The notes beneath the pieces are model-generated. The model was not told the DNA's origin and searched no databases. It saw only the letters and a list, made by a program, of their open reading frames with translations. The position numbers and the translations under genes were made by a program. From NCBI GenBank assembly GCA_044866075.1, contig JBIOTQ010000104.1, forward strand, positions 1 through 6,889: 6,889 bases of DNA, in the 5' to 3' direction. This stretch comes from JBASRP01 sp044866075 (GTDB lineage: Bacteria > Actinomycetota > AC-67). This document shows positions 1 through 5,088 of the stretch, in pieces (the stretch's first letter is position 1; the number at the start of each line of letters is the position of its first letter).

Positions 1-342
1 TTCTCGGGCGGTGAGAAGAAGCGCAACGAGATCCTCCAGATGGCCGTCCTCGAGCCGGAGATGGCGGTCCTCGACGAAACCGACTCGGGCCTCGACATCG
101 ACGCTTTGCGCGCGGTCGCTGAGGGCATCCGGACAGTCGCGACCGAGCATATGGGCGTGCTCCTGATCACGCACTACCAGCGGATCCTGAACTACATCAC
201 GCCCGACGTCGTGCACGTTCTGACCGGCGGGCGGATCGTCCGCTCGGGCGGCGCGGATCTCGCCGCCGAGCTGGAACAGACCGGGTACGATGCGTTCAAG
301 GAGGCGGAGCCGGCCGCGGACGATCGCGGTCCGCTCCCGTAA
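1..342 (+). CDS. sufC: SufC, Fe-S cluster assembly ATPase (C-terminal part, 5' end outside window)
   Basis: This is the last 113 residues of the ABC-type ATPase that drives the SufBCD scaffold on which Fe-S clusters are built in the cytosol. The visible part begins inside the ABC signature (SGGEKKRNE, visible residues 2-10). It continues through the Walker B motif with its catalytic glutamate (AVLDETDSGLD; D25, E26), the D-loop and the H-loop histidine (LLITHYQR, H58). ETDSGLDIDALR and the Tyr-Gln after the H-loop are typical of SufC and not of transport ATPases. The Walker A half lies upstream of base 1, so about 130-140 residues are missing, judged from the family length of about 250. The tail is acidic and Pro-rich and looks complete. 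The stop codon lies 3 nt before sufS, so the two are clearly in one operon. Identification is secure. Confidence 0.96.
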   Translation, partial: FSGGEKKRNEILQMAVLEPEMAVLDETDSGLDIDALRAVAEGIRTVATEHMGVLLITHYQRILNYITPDVVHVLTGGRIVRSGGADLAAELEQTGYDAFKEAEPAADDRGPLP

Positions 343-345
343 GAG

Positions 346-1590
346 ATGTTCGATCCCAAGGTCGTCCGCAAAGACTTCCCGATCTTCGAACGGCGCGTCC
401 ACGGCGACAAGCCGCTCGTCTACCTCGACAGCGCGAACACATCCCAGAAGCCGCGCCGCGTCCTCGACGCGCTGAACGACTTCTACGAGCGCCACAACGC
501 GAACATCCACCGCGCCGTCTACGAGCTCGCCGCCGAGGCAACGGAGGCGTACGAGGGGGCCCGCGTCAAGGTCGCGCAGTTCATCGGCGCGCCGAACGGC
601 CCGCGCGAGGTCGTCTTCACGAAATCCTGCACCGAGGCGATCAACCTCGTCGCGTACGCATGGGGACGCGCGAACCTTCGCGAAGGGGACGAGATCGTCA
701 TCTCCGAGATGGAGCACCACTCGAACCTGATCCCCTGGCAGATCGCCGCCCAGTCGCACGGCGCGACGATCCGCGCGCTGCCGATCACCGACGAGGGGCT
801 GCTGGATCTGTCGAAACTTGAATCGGTGATCACCGACCGCACGAAGATCGTCTGCGTTTCCGGGATGTCGAACGTCCTCGGAACGATCAACCCGATCCCG
901 CAGATCGCCGAGGCCGCGCACGCGGTGGGCGCGAAGGTCCTCGTGGACGGCGCCCAGCGCACCCCGCACCTCACCACCAACGTCGCCGACCTGGGCGCGG
1001 ACTTCTACGCCTTCACCGGGCACAAGATGTGCGGCCCGACCGGGTCCGGCGGGCTCTGGGCCCGAGCCGAGATCCTCGAGGAGATGCCGCCGTTCCTCGG
1101 GGGCGGCGAGATGATCCTCGAGGTCTGGCTCGACCGCGCGACCTACAACGAGATCCCGCACAAGTTCGAGGCCGGCACGCAGCCGTTCGCGCAGTCCGTC
1201 GGACTGGGCGCGGCGGTCGACTACCTCAACGACCTCGGGATGGAGGACGTCCGGCGGCACGAGGTCGAAATCGTCGGGTACGCGCTCGAACAGCTTCAGA
1301 CGATCGAGGGCCTGACGATCTACGGCCCGAAGAACGCCGAGCAGCGCGGCGGCGTCGTCTCGTTCTGGCTCGAGGACGTGCACCCGCACGACCTGGCGAC
1401 GATCGTCGACACCGAGGGCGTCTGCGTCCGCGCCGGCCACCACTGCGCGCAGGTGCTGATGCGGCGGCTCGGCGTGCCGGCCACCTCGCGGGCCTCCTTC
1501 TACGTCTACAACACGCACGAGGACGTCGACGCGCTGGTCGCCGCGATCGGAACGGCGAAGGAGCGCTTCGCCGCCGGGATGCCGTTCTAG
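346..1590 (+). CDS. sufS: SufS, class II cysteine desulfurase
   Basis: This 414-aa PLP enzyme removes sulfur from L-cysteine, giving alanine and an enzyme persulfide that is passed to SufU. It has normal full length. Visible motifs are an N-terminal DFPIFERRV and YLDSANTSQKP segment, the cofactor-contacting EMEHHSNLIPWQ (residues 121-132) and VDGAQ (200-204). The PLP-binding lysine is in FTGHKMCGPTG (K227), and the persulfide cysteine is in VRAGHHCAQ (C367). RASFYVYNTHEDVD (382-395) closes the C-terminal domain. The RAGHHCAQ motif and short active-site loop mark the SufS group rather than IscS/NifS. Two small departures from the pattern I expect are Asn31 in SANTSQKP (usually AATSQKP) and Val370 after CAQ (usually Pro). 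The ATG is 3 nt after sufC with only a weak GAG ahead of it, so translation is probably coupled to sufC. The next gene, sufU, encodes the expected sulfur acceptor. Confidence 0.97.
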   Translation: MFDPKVVRKDFPIFERRVHGDKPLVYLDSANTSQKPRRVLDALNDFYERHNANIHRAVYELAAEATEAYEGARVKVAQFIGAPNGPREVVFTKSCTEAINLVAYAWGRANLREGDEIVISEMEHHSNLIPWQIAAQSHGATIRALPITDEGLLDLSKLESVITDRTKIVCVSGMSNVLGTINPIPQIAEAAHAVGAKVLVDGAQRTPHLTTNVADLGADFYAFTGHKMCGPTGSGGLWARAEILEEMPPFLGGGEMILEVWLDRATYNEIPHKFEAGTQPFAQSVGLGAAVDYLNDLGMEDVRRHEVEIVGYALEQLQTIEGLTIYGPKNAEQRGGVVSFWLEDVHPHDLATIVDTEGVCVRAGHHCAQVLMRRLGVPATSRASFYVYNTHEDVDALVAAIGTAKERFAAGMPF

Positions 1591-1597
1591 GACTCGA

Positions 1598-1603
1598 TAG
1601 ACT
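1598..1603 (+). promoter_or_regulatory. Candidate -10 box for a leaderless sufU transcript
   Basis: TAGACT fits the actinobacterial -10 pattern TANNNT. It ends 7 nt before the sufU ATG, so transcription would start at or next to the start codon. No Shine-Dalgarno sequence is present in the 20-nt gap after sufS, which fits leaderless translation. I see no convincing -35 element. The box may be an internal promoter inside an operon that is also read through from sufC-sufS. Confidence 0.4.
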
Positions 1604-1610
1604 CCGACCT

Positions 1611-2051
1611 ATGTCACTAGACGATCTGTACCGCGAGGTCATCCTCGACCACTACCGGAACCCGCGGAACAAGCGGGCCCTCGACGGCGCCGACATCGAC
1701 TTGGCACACAACAATCCGCTGTGCGGCGACGAGATCTCGGTGCGCGTGAGGGTCGGCGATGGGATGGTGCACGACGCCGCGTTCGAGGGGCAGGGCTGTT
1801 CGATCTCGCAGGCGTCCGCCTCGATGCTGACCGACCGCATCAAAGGTATGAAGCTCGACGACGTGGACGAGCTGATCCTGAGGTTCCGCGGGATGATGGG
1901 CGGGAAGGACACCCCCGACGACGAGGCGCTCGGCGACCTCGTGGCCCTCAAAGGCGTCGTGAAGTACCCCGTGCGGATCAAGTGCGCCGTCCTGGCCTGG
2001 GACACCCTCCAGGAGGGCGTCGAGACGTACCGGAAGAGTTCCGGGGCCTAG
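1611..2051 (+). CDS. sufU: SufU, zinc-dependent sulfur transfer protein
   Basis: This 146-aa protein has the IscU-like fold but acts as a sulfur-transfer partner of SufS rather than a scaffold. Its zinc site takes the persulfide from the SufS cysteine and passes it to SufBCD. The sequence shows the N-terminal LYREVILDHYRNPRNK (residues 6-21). The zinc and sulfur ligands are C38 and D40 in NPLCGDE, C63 in GQGCSISQAS, and C125 in RIKCAVLAW. The insert GMMGGKDTPDDEALGDL (residues 94-110) between the second and third cysteines is characteristic of SufU and absent from IscU. The ATG is chosen because the protein then begins at the normal family position. It lies 20 nt after sufS, has no ribosome-binding site, and has a possible leaderless -10 box just upstream. 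No sufT follows; the operon appears to end here. Confidence 0.96.
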   Translation: MSLDDLYREVILDHYRNPRNKRALDGADIDLAHNNPLCGDEISVRVRVGDGMVHDAAFEGQGCSISQASASMLTDRIKGMKLDDVDELILRFRGMMGGKDTPDDEALGDLVALKGVVKYPVRIKCAVLAWDTLQEGVETYRKSSGA

Positions 2052-2081
2052 GCGCGCTCGCCGGTCTGATCCGCGCAATCC

Positions 2082-2115
2082 GGCCGAACCGGCCCTCAAC
2101 CGGGGCGAGCGCCCC
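2082..2115 (+). terminator. Two GC hairpins downstream of sufU, possible weak terminator
   Basis: Two short inverted repeats follow the sufU stop: GGCC (2082-2085) with GGCC (2091-2094), and GGGGC (2102-2106) with GCCCC (2111-2115) around a 4-nt loop. No T-run follows, so this is not a classical intrinsic terminator. It may slow polymerase or protect the 3' end of the suf mRNA. It is listed because it is the only candidate end for the suf operon. Confidence 0.25.
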
Positions 2116-2158
2116 AGATGTTACCTATCCGCCCCGATTTGGATGGGTCAGGTCATCT

Positions 2159-2188
2159 TTACGGATTCCGGCGAATCAAGGTAACCTT
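2159..2188 (+). promoter_or_regulatory. Candidate promoter with overlapping palindrome for the sigma-factor gene
   Basis: TAACCT (2182-2187) fits TANNNT. A weak -35-like TTACGG (2159-2164) sits 17 nt upstream. The -10 lies inside a perfect odd palindrome, AAGGT-A-ACCTT (2178-2188), a plausible repressor site. An inverted half, GTTACCT, lies at 2120-2126. A transcript from here would have a leader of about 75 nt. I do not see a typical ECF autoregulatory promoter (GGAAC at -35 with CGTC at -10). All of this comes from base patterns only. Confidence 0.3.
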
Positions 2189-2197
2189 CTCGCTACG

Positions 2198-2208
2198 CCC
2201 AGTGGGGT
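2198..2208 (+). repeat. Left arm of an 11-bp inverted repeat flanking the sigma cassette
   Basis: CCCAGTGGGGT here is the exact reverse complement of ACCCCACTGGG at 3603-3613. The two arms bracket the sigma gene and its small partner gene, about 1.4 kb apart. Each arm is itself nearly palindromic around the central CAGTG/CACTG. No transposase or integrase lies between them. Confidence 0.35.
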
Positions 2209-2215
2209 AGCCCCG

Positions 2216-2248
2216 CCGGGCGTGAACTAGGGGGTTCTGGCGCTCCGG
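2216..2248 (+). promoter_or_regulatory. Stem-loop in the leader just before the sigma ribosome-binding site
   Basis: CCGG (2216-2219), GCG (2220-2222) and GAAC (2224-2227) can pair with GTTC (2234-2237), CGC (2241-2243) and CCGG (2245-2248). This gives about 11 bp closed by a TAGGGG loop, with a small internal loop and one bulge. It ends 7 nt before the G-rich Shine-Dalgarno stretch. A second small hairpin, GGGG-TAG-CCCC, precedes it at 2204-2214. The placement suggests control of sigma translation, but nothing matches a riboswitch I know. Confidence 0.35.
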
Positions 2249-2255
2249 TCAGTTT

Positions 2256-2263
2256 GGGGGTGA
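2256..2263 (+). promoter_or_regulatory. Shine-Dalgarno sequence that supports a CTG start for the sigma gene
   Basis: GGGGGTGA differs from the ideal GGAGGTGA by one base and lies 7 nt before the CTG codon at 2271. The reading frame of the sigma factor is open from 2226 to 2349 but contains no ATG or GTG there. The next possible start, TTG at 2349, has no ribosome-binding site and would cut into region 2. Confidence 0.5.
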
Positions 2264-2270
2264 GGCGGCC

Positions 2271-3359
2271 CTGTCCGTCGAGGCTCGGTATCTCGAACCT
2301 GATCTTCCCATCGAACTTGATGACGCGTACACGCAGACGTTCGATCGCTTGCGTCGCATGTTCCGAGCGCGGGGATGCACGCCCGAAGAGGCCGCCGATC
2401 TCGCACAAGACGCCGCCGTCCGAGCGTTCGTTCATATCCGACGGTGGGGGGTCGCAAGCGGCGGGCTTGATCCGTTGCTCAACCGCATCGCGCGCAACCT
2501 CCTGATCGACCGTTACCGGCGCACGACGCCGCACCTCGTGCCGCTCGATTCCGCGCACGAGATCCACGACCCCGCGCAAGATCCCACCGAAGAGGTCGCG
2601 CGGCGGCAACGCCGACGCGCCGTTCACCACGCCATCCGCGAGCTCCCGACTCGCCATCAGAGCGCGATCAAGTACTCGCTGTCCGGGATGACGCCCGAAG
2701 AGGTCGGGAAGCAGCTCGGCATCGGGCGCAACGCGGCGGACGCGCTCCTGCACCGCGCGCGCCGCAGCTTGAAGGAGCACCTCGCTCCGGTCCGCGACGG
2801 GATGTGGGGCCTCGCGCTGGGCGTGCGCGTGCGTTGGGACAGGTTCGCGCGGCGCGCGGGTATGGGCGGAGCCGGCGTCGAGTCTTCGAGCGCCGTCGCC
2901 GCGAGCGTCGCCGCCGGGATCGCGACCGCCGTCGTCGTCGTGGCGATGAGCGTCGCCGGCGGCGGAAACGGAGCCGGTGGCTCGCTCGGCGGATCTGCGG
3001 GCGGTTCGGGCCTCGCCGCGCTCGGAAACATGACACACACCGGCGCTTTTGAGGGGGCCGCCCCCGGGGCGGCGAACGGGGGCCAGATCGGCGGCGGGAC
3101 GGGCGGCGGGAGCGGTTTCTCGCAGACGTATCGCTTCGGTCCGACCACGACGACGACGCACGGACCTCACGGCGTTTCACACGACATCTCGATCCCCGAC
3201 CCCGGAGACAAGGGGGGGCCGCCCCTCCTTGAGATCTCGCAGTACCTCGGCGATGGAACGGGCGCACCCGCGCGGGACGAGGAGCCGGATGAGGTCACGC
3301 GAACCATCTGCACGCTCGGCTCAAAAGCGTGCGATCTGATGAGGCTCCGCGGTGCGTAG
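2271..3359 (+). CDS. ECF-type sigma factor with C-terminal membrane anchor and extracytoplasmic Gly-rich tail
   Basis: The product is 362 aa from the CTG start chosen here, or 336 aa from TTG at 2349. Numbering is from CTG. Region 2 covers about residues 15-85 and includes FDRLRRMF, EEAADLAQDAAVRAFVHI and LLNRIARNLLIDRYRR. Region 4 (about 117-171) has RELPTRHQSAIKYSLSG and a helix-turn-helix, PEEVGKQLGIGRNAADALLHRARRS. A basic stretch (VRVRWDRFARRAG) then leads into one Ala/Val-rich transmembrane helix at about 205-230. After it comes a Gly-rich linker to about residue 285, a Thr/His/Pro segment, and a C-terminal part with two cysteines (C347, C354). Charge bias predicts DNA-binding domains inside the cell and the tail outside. 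A membrane-tethered sigma could be released by proteolysis. No separate anti-sigma gene is visible. The sigma assignment is firm; start and mechanism are inference. Confidence 0.85.
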   Translation: MSVEARYLEPDLPIELDDAYTQTFDRLRRMFRARGCTPEEAADLAQDAAVRAFVHIRRWGVASGGLDPLLNRIARNLLIDRYRRTTPHLVPLDSAHEIHDPAQDPTEEVARRQRRRAVHHAIRELPTRHQSAIKYSLSGMTPEEVGKQLGIGRNAADALLHRARRSLKEHLAPVRDGMWGLALGVRVRWDRFARRAGMGGAGVESSSAVAASVAAGIATAVVVVAMSVAGGGNGAGGSLGGSAGGSGLAALGNMTHTGAFEGAAPGAANGGQIGGGTGGGSGFSQTYRFGPTTTTTHGPHGVSHDISIPDPGDKGGPPLLEISQYLGDGTGAPARDEEPDEVTRTICTLGSKACDLMRLRGA

Positions 3360-3582
3360 GGCGAAGGTCGTTCTCGCCGGGTTGGTGATCGCGGTCACGA
3401 GCTTCGCCGCGATGCCTTCCCACGCGGGCATCGTCTGCTACAACCTGCACGTCACGTCAAAGGGCAAGGTCCTGATCAATCAGTGGGTCGGGCTCTGCCC
3501 CAAGACCGCCGAGGTCGTATCTCAAACGACGCAGAACATCGGTACGACGACCATCCAGACGACCCGCTACGCAGCGGCGTAA
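3352..3582 (+). CDS. Small secreted two-cysteine protein, coupled to the sigma factor
   Basis: I do not recognise this 76-aa protein. It has a clear Sec signal peptide: MRRAK, a hydrophobic core (VVLAGLVIAVTSFAAM) and a likely signal peptidase I site after SHA at residue 25. The mature part is about 51 residues with two cysteines (C29 and C49), which could form one disulfide once exported. It ends in a Thr/Gln-rich tail (about residues 58-72). No lipobox is present, so it should be released or held non-covalently. The GTG start lies inside the end of the sigma gene (8-nt overlap), with GAGG at 3341-3344 spaced 7 nt upstream, so translation is probably coupled. This pairing suggests it acts with the extracytoplasmic tail of the sigma factor, as ligand, inhibitor or folding partner. 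That role is inference from position and topology only. Confidence 0.7.
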   Translation: MRRAKVVLAGLVIAVTSFAAMPSHAGIVCYNLHVTSKGKVLINQWVGLCPKTAEVVSQTTQNIGTTTIQTTRYAAA

Positions 3583-3602
3583 CGCGAAAACGCCTCGTAA
3601 GA

Positions 3603-3613
3603 ACCCCACTGGG
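3603..3613 (-). repeat. Right arm of the 11-bp inverted repeat flanking the sigma cassette
   Basis: ACCCCACTGGG is the exact reverse complement of the left arm at 2198-2208. Locally it also forms a small hairpin (ACCCC-ACT-GGGGT, 3603-3615) 20 nt after the stop codon of the secreted-protein gene, so its role may be in RNA rather than DNA. Confidence 0.35.
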
Positions 3614-3766
3614 GTCTCGTATTTCTGGATGGAGCGCCTGGGCCTTCCCCGGGTCGCCCTGGAACCCAAGGGGGACGCGCTCGGAGCTTCTTGAAAAGAC
3701 CGAACCGGGAGGGTTCATCCGTCCCCAGCGGATGGTTCCGAGCCAGCCCTCGAACGGTTCGCGAGG

Positions 3767-3803
3767 AGGGGGTAGGACCCTGGCCTGCCCCCTTCTGCTT
3801 TTT
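3767..3803 (+). terminator. Strong Rho-independent terminator of the sigma cassette
   Basis: AGGGGGTAGG (3767-3776) pairs with CCTGCCCCCT (3784-3793) over 10 bp with a single G-T wobble, around a 7-nt loop. The stem is followed by TCTGCTTTTT (3794-3803). The T-tract is on the + strand side, so it ends transcription coming from the sigma and secreted-protein genes and not from nadA. Confidence 0.8.
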
Positions 3804-3814
3804 GGGGTCGCGGT

Positions 3815-3848
3815 GATCGGCCTCCCGCCCGCCCCGGTTGGCCCGATC
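3815..3848 (-). terminator. GC hairpin after nadA, possible transcript end
   Basis: GATCGGCC (3815-3822) and GGCCCGATC (3840-3848) form an 8-bp stem with one bulged base, placed 8 nt beyond the nadA stop codon. On the - strand no U-run follows directly. It may serve as a weak terminator or mRNA end protector between the converging genes. Confidence 0.35.
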
Positions 3849-3855
3849 GCGCCTT

Positions 3856-4995
3856 CTAGCTGATCTCCAGCATGCGTTCGAGCGCGACGCGCGCCCAGTG
3901 CGCGACGTCGGCGTCGACCGAAACCCGATTCACCACTCGTCCCTCGAGAAGGTTCTCCATCGCCCACACGAGGTGCGGGAGGTCGATCCGGTTCATCGTC
4001 GCGCAGAAGCAGACCGTGCGGTCGAGGAACACCACGGTCTTGTCGGGGTTCTCGCGCCCCAGGCGCGTCACGAGGTTCAGCTCGGTGCCCACTGCCCATT
4101 TCGAGCCGGGGGGCGAGCCCTCGATCGCGCGGATGATGCCCTCCGTCGAGCCGACCTCGTCGGCTTGCTGGACGACGTCGTAGCGGCATTCGGGGTGGAC
4201 GATCACGCGCACGCCGGGAACGCGTTCGCGCACGCTCGCGACGTGCTCGGGCAGGAAGCGCTGATGCACCGAGCAGTGCCCCTTCCAGAGCAGGGCCTTC
4301 GCGGAGCGGATCTCGTCTTCGGTGAGCCCGCCGAGATCGCCGTGCGGATCCCAGACCGCGCAGTCGTCGAGCGACAGCCCCATCCCGACGGCGGTGTTGC
4401 GGCCGAGGTGCTGGTCGGGGAGGAAGAGGATCTTCGGTTTGCGCTCGAAGCCCCACCGCATCGCCGCCGCCGCGTTCGACGAGGTGCAGATCGCGCCGCC
4501 CTCGCGTCCGGTCAGCGCTTTGATGTCGGCGGACGAGTTCATGTACGTCAACGGAACGACCTCGCCGGGGACGATCTCCTGCAAGAGAGTCCAGCACTCC
4601 TCGACCTGCGCGATGTCGGCCATGTCGGCCATCGAGCATCCCGCGGCGAGGTCGGGGAGGATCACCTGGACGTGCGGCGCCGTGAGGATGTCGGCCGACT
4701 CGGCCATGAAGTGCACGCCCAGGAAGATCACGTTGGGCGCACCGGCCTGCGCCGCGAACTGCGCGAGCTTGTACGAGTCGCCGCGTGCGTCGGCGAACTG
4801 GATCACTTCGGGCTTCTGGTAGTGGTGGCCGAGGATGACGAGCTCATCGTCCAGCGCCTGCCGGGCCGCCGCCGCGCGCTCGACGAGCGCGGGATCGAAC
4901 GCCTGTGGCAGGTCGGTGCACTCCGTGCCTCGCTCGCTCCGCTCTGGAGCGGGGCGACGGTCGAGGATCGGCAGTGGGAGGACTGTCTGCGTCAC
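3856..4995 (-). CDS. nadA: NadA, quinolinate synthase
   Basis: This 379-aa cytosolic enzyme condenses iminoaspartate with dihydroxyacetone phosphate to quinolinate in de novo NAD synthesis, using an oxygen-sensitive [4Fe-4S] cluster. Visible motifs are ILGHHYQKPE (H57, H58, Y59), GVHFMAESADIL and LPDLAAGCSMAD (cluster C120). Next come LTYMNSSADIKA (Y151, N153), CTSSNA (S172, S173), GHCSVH (C241, H244) and VHPECR (H267, E269). VCFCATMNRI holds the third cluster ligand (C329 or C331), followed by the NLLEGRVVNRV segment. The three-domain length and the CFCATMNRIDLPHLVWAME stretch match the longer actinobacterial type. The GTG start has AGGGGG 4 nt upstream. nadB and nadC are not next to it in the window: the gene stands alone, converging on the sigma cassette and diverging from the hut genes. 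Identification is secure. Confidence 0.97.
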   Translation of the reverse strand: MTQTVLPLPILDRRPAPERSERGTECTDLPQAFDPALVERAAAARQALDDELVILGHHYQKPEVIQFADARGDSYKLAQFAAQAGAPNVIFLGVHFMAESADILTAPHVQVILPDLAAGCSMADMADIAQVEECWTLLQEIVPGEVVPLTYMNSSADIKALTGREGGAICTSSNAAAAMRWGFERKPKILFLPDQHLGRNTAVGMGLSLDDCAVWDPHGDLGGLTEDEIRSAKALLWKGHCSVHQRFLPEHVASVRERVPGVRVIVHPECRYDVVQQADEVGSTEGIIRAIEGSPPGSKWAVGTELNLVTRLGRENPDKTVVFLDRTVCFCATMNRIDLPHLVWAMENLLEGRVVNRVSVDADVAHWARVALERMLEIS

Positions 4996-4999
4996 GGTG

Positions 5000-5005
5000 C
5001 CCCCT
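5000..5005 (-). promoter_or_regulatory. nadA ribosome-binding site
   Basis: Read on the - strand, AGGGGG sits 4 nt before the GTG start at 4995. It fixes this GTG as the start, since the codons that follow encode a variable N-terminal leader and no other start with a ribosome-binding site is near. Confidence 0.6.
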
Positions 5006-5009
5006 GATT

Positions 5010-5023
5010 GAGGCCTGGGCCTC
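5010..5023. repeat. GAGGCC-TG-GGCCTC inverted repeat in the nadA leader
   Basis: This perfect 6-bp inverted repeat with a 2-nt spacer lies 4 nt upstream of the nadA Shine-Dalgarno sequence and downstream of the proposed nadA -10 box. It could be an operator or an RNA hairpin. It does not look like the NrtR or NiaR sites I know. Confidence 0.35.
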
Positions 5024-5050
5024 CGTGCGTGGATGGGCCTTTCCTTTCAA

Positions 5051-5056
5051 ATGATA
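5051..5056 (-). promoter_or_regulatory. Candidate nadA -10 box
   Basis: On the - strand this reads TATCAT, a good TANNNT match. A poor -35-like TTCGCA (5075-5080) lies 18 nt upstream of it. Transcription would start near 5044, giving a leader of about 50 nt with a Shine-Dalgarno sequence. Confidence 0.4.
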
Positions 5057-5088
5057 CGGGCGCCGGGGGGCCGGTGCGAACGACTTCG

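Larger units (their letters stand above)
3600..3803 (+). ncRNA. Folded 3' region, candidate structured RNA or sRNA ending in a terminator
   Basis: The 200 nt after the small secreted-protein gene can form a chain of stems. One is ACCCC/GGGGT (3603-3615). A long imperfect hairpin combines GAGCGC/GCGCTC (3632-3637 with 3677-3682), TTCCCC/GGGGGA (3645-3650 with 3670-3675) and GGGT/ACCC (3651-3654 with 3664-3667). CATCCG/CGGATG follows (3716-3721 with 3729-3734), then CCTCG/CGAGG (3748-3752 with 3762-3766). The last stem abuts the terminator. GAACC/GGTTC (3702-3706 with 3712-3716) is an alternative partner. No coding frame here looks real. It is either a long structured 3' UTR or a separate or processed sRNA. 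I see no clear promoter and no match to tmRNA, RNase P RNA, SRP RNA or 6S RNA. Confidence 0.35.

Noticed and set aside
1029..2051. Long frame reading through into SufU, suggesting a fusion protein
   Set aside because: The part before 1611 is an out-of-frame reading of sufS (Arg-rich). SufU has its own ATG at the normal family position.
2254..2505. Frame starting TTG/GTG next to the G-rich Shine-Dalgarno stretch, considered as a separate small gene or a frameshifted sigma start
   Set aside because: Its translation is Arg/Ser-rich and overlaps region 2 of the sigma in another frame; the sigma frame itself is intact from 2226.
2193..3170. 325-codon frame on the - strand opposite the sigma gene
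   Set aside because: Low-complexity Arg/Ala translation without domains, while the + strand carries clear sigma motifs.
3712..3760. GGTTC occurring three times at exactly 22-nt spacing (3712, 3734, 3756)
   Set aside because: The rest of the 22-nt units does not match, and each copy can be explained by local stems, so it is not a convincing repeat array.
3476..4639. Long open frame (about 387 codons) on the - strand overlapping nadA in another frame
   Set aside because: Its translation is Arg/Gly/Ala-rich with no family resemblance and runs through both the terminator region and nadA. It is a GC-driven shadow of nadA.
3838..5007. Long open frame (about 389 codons) on the + strand opposite nadA
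   Set aside because: It is antisense to a firmly identified gene; the Val/Asp/Arg-rich translation is typical of GC-rich reverse-strand frames.
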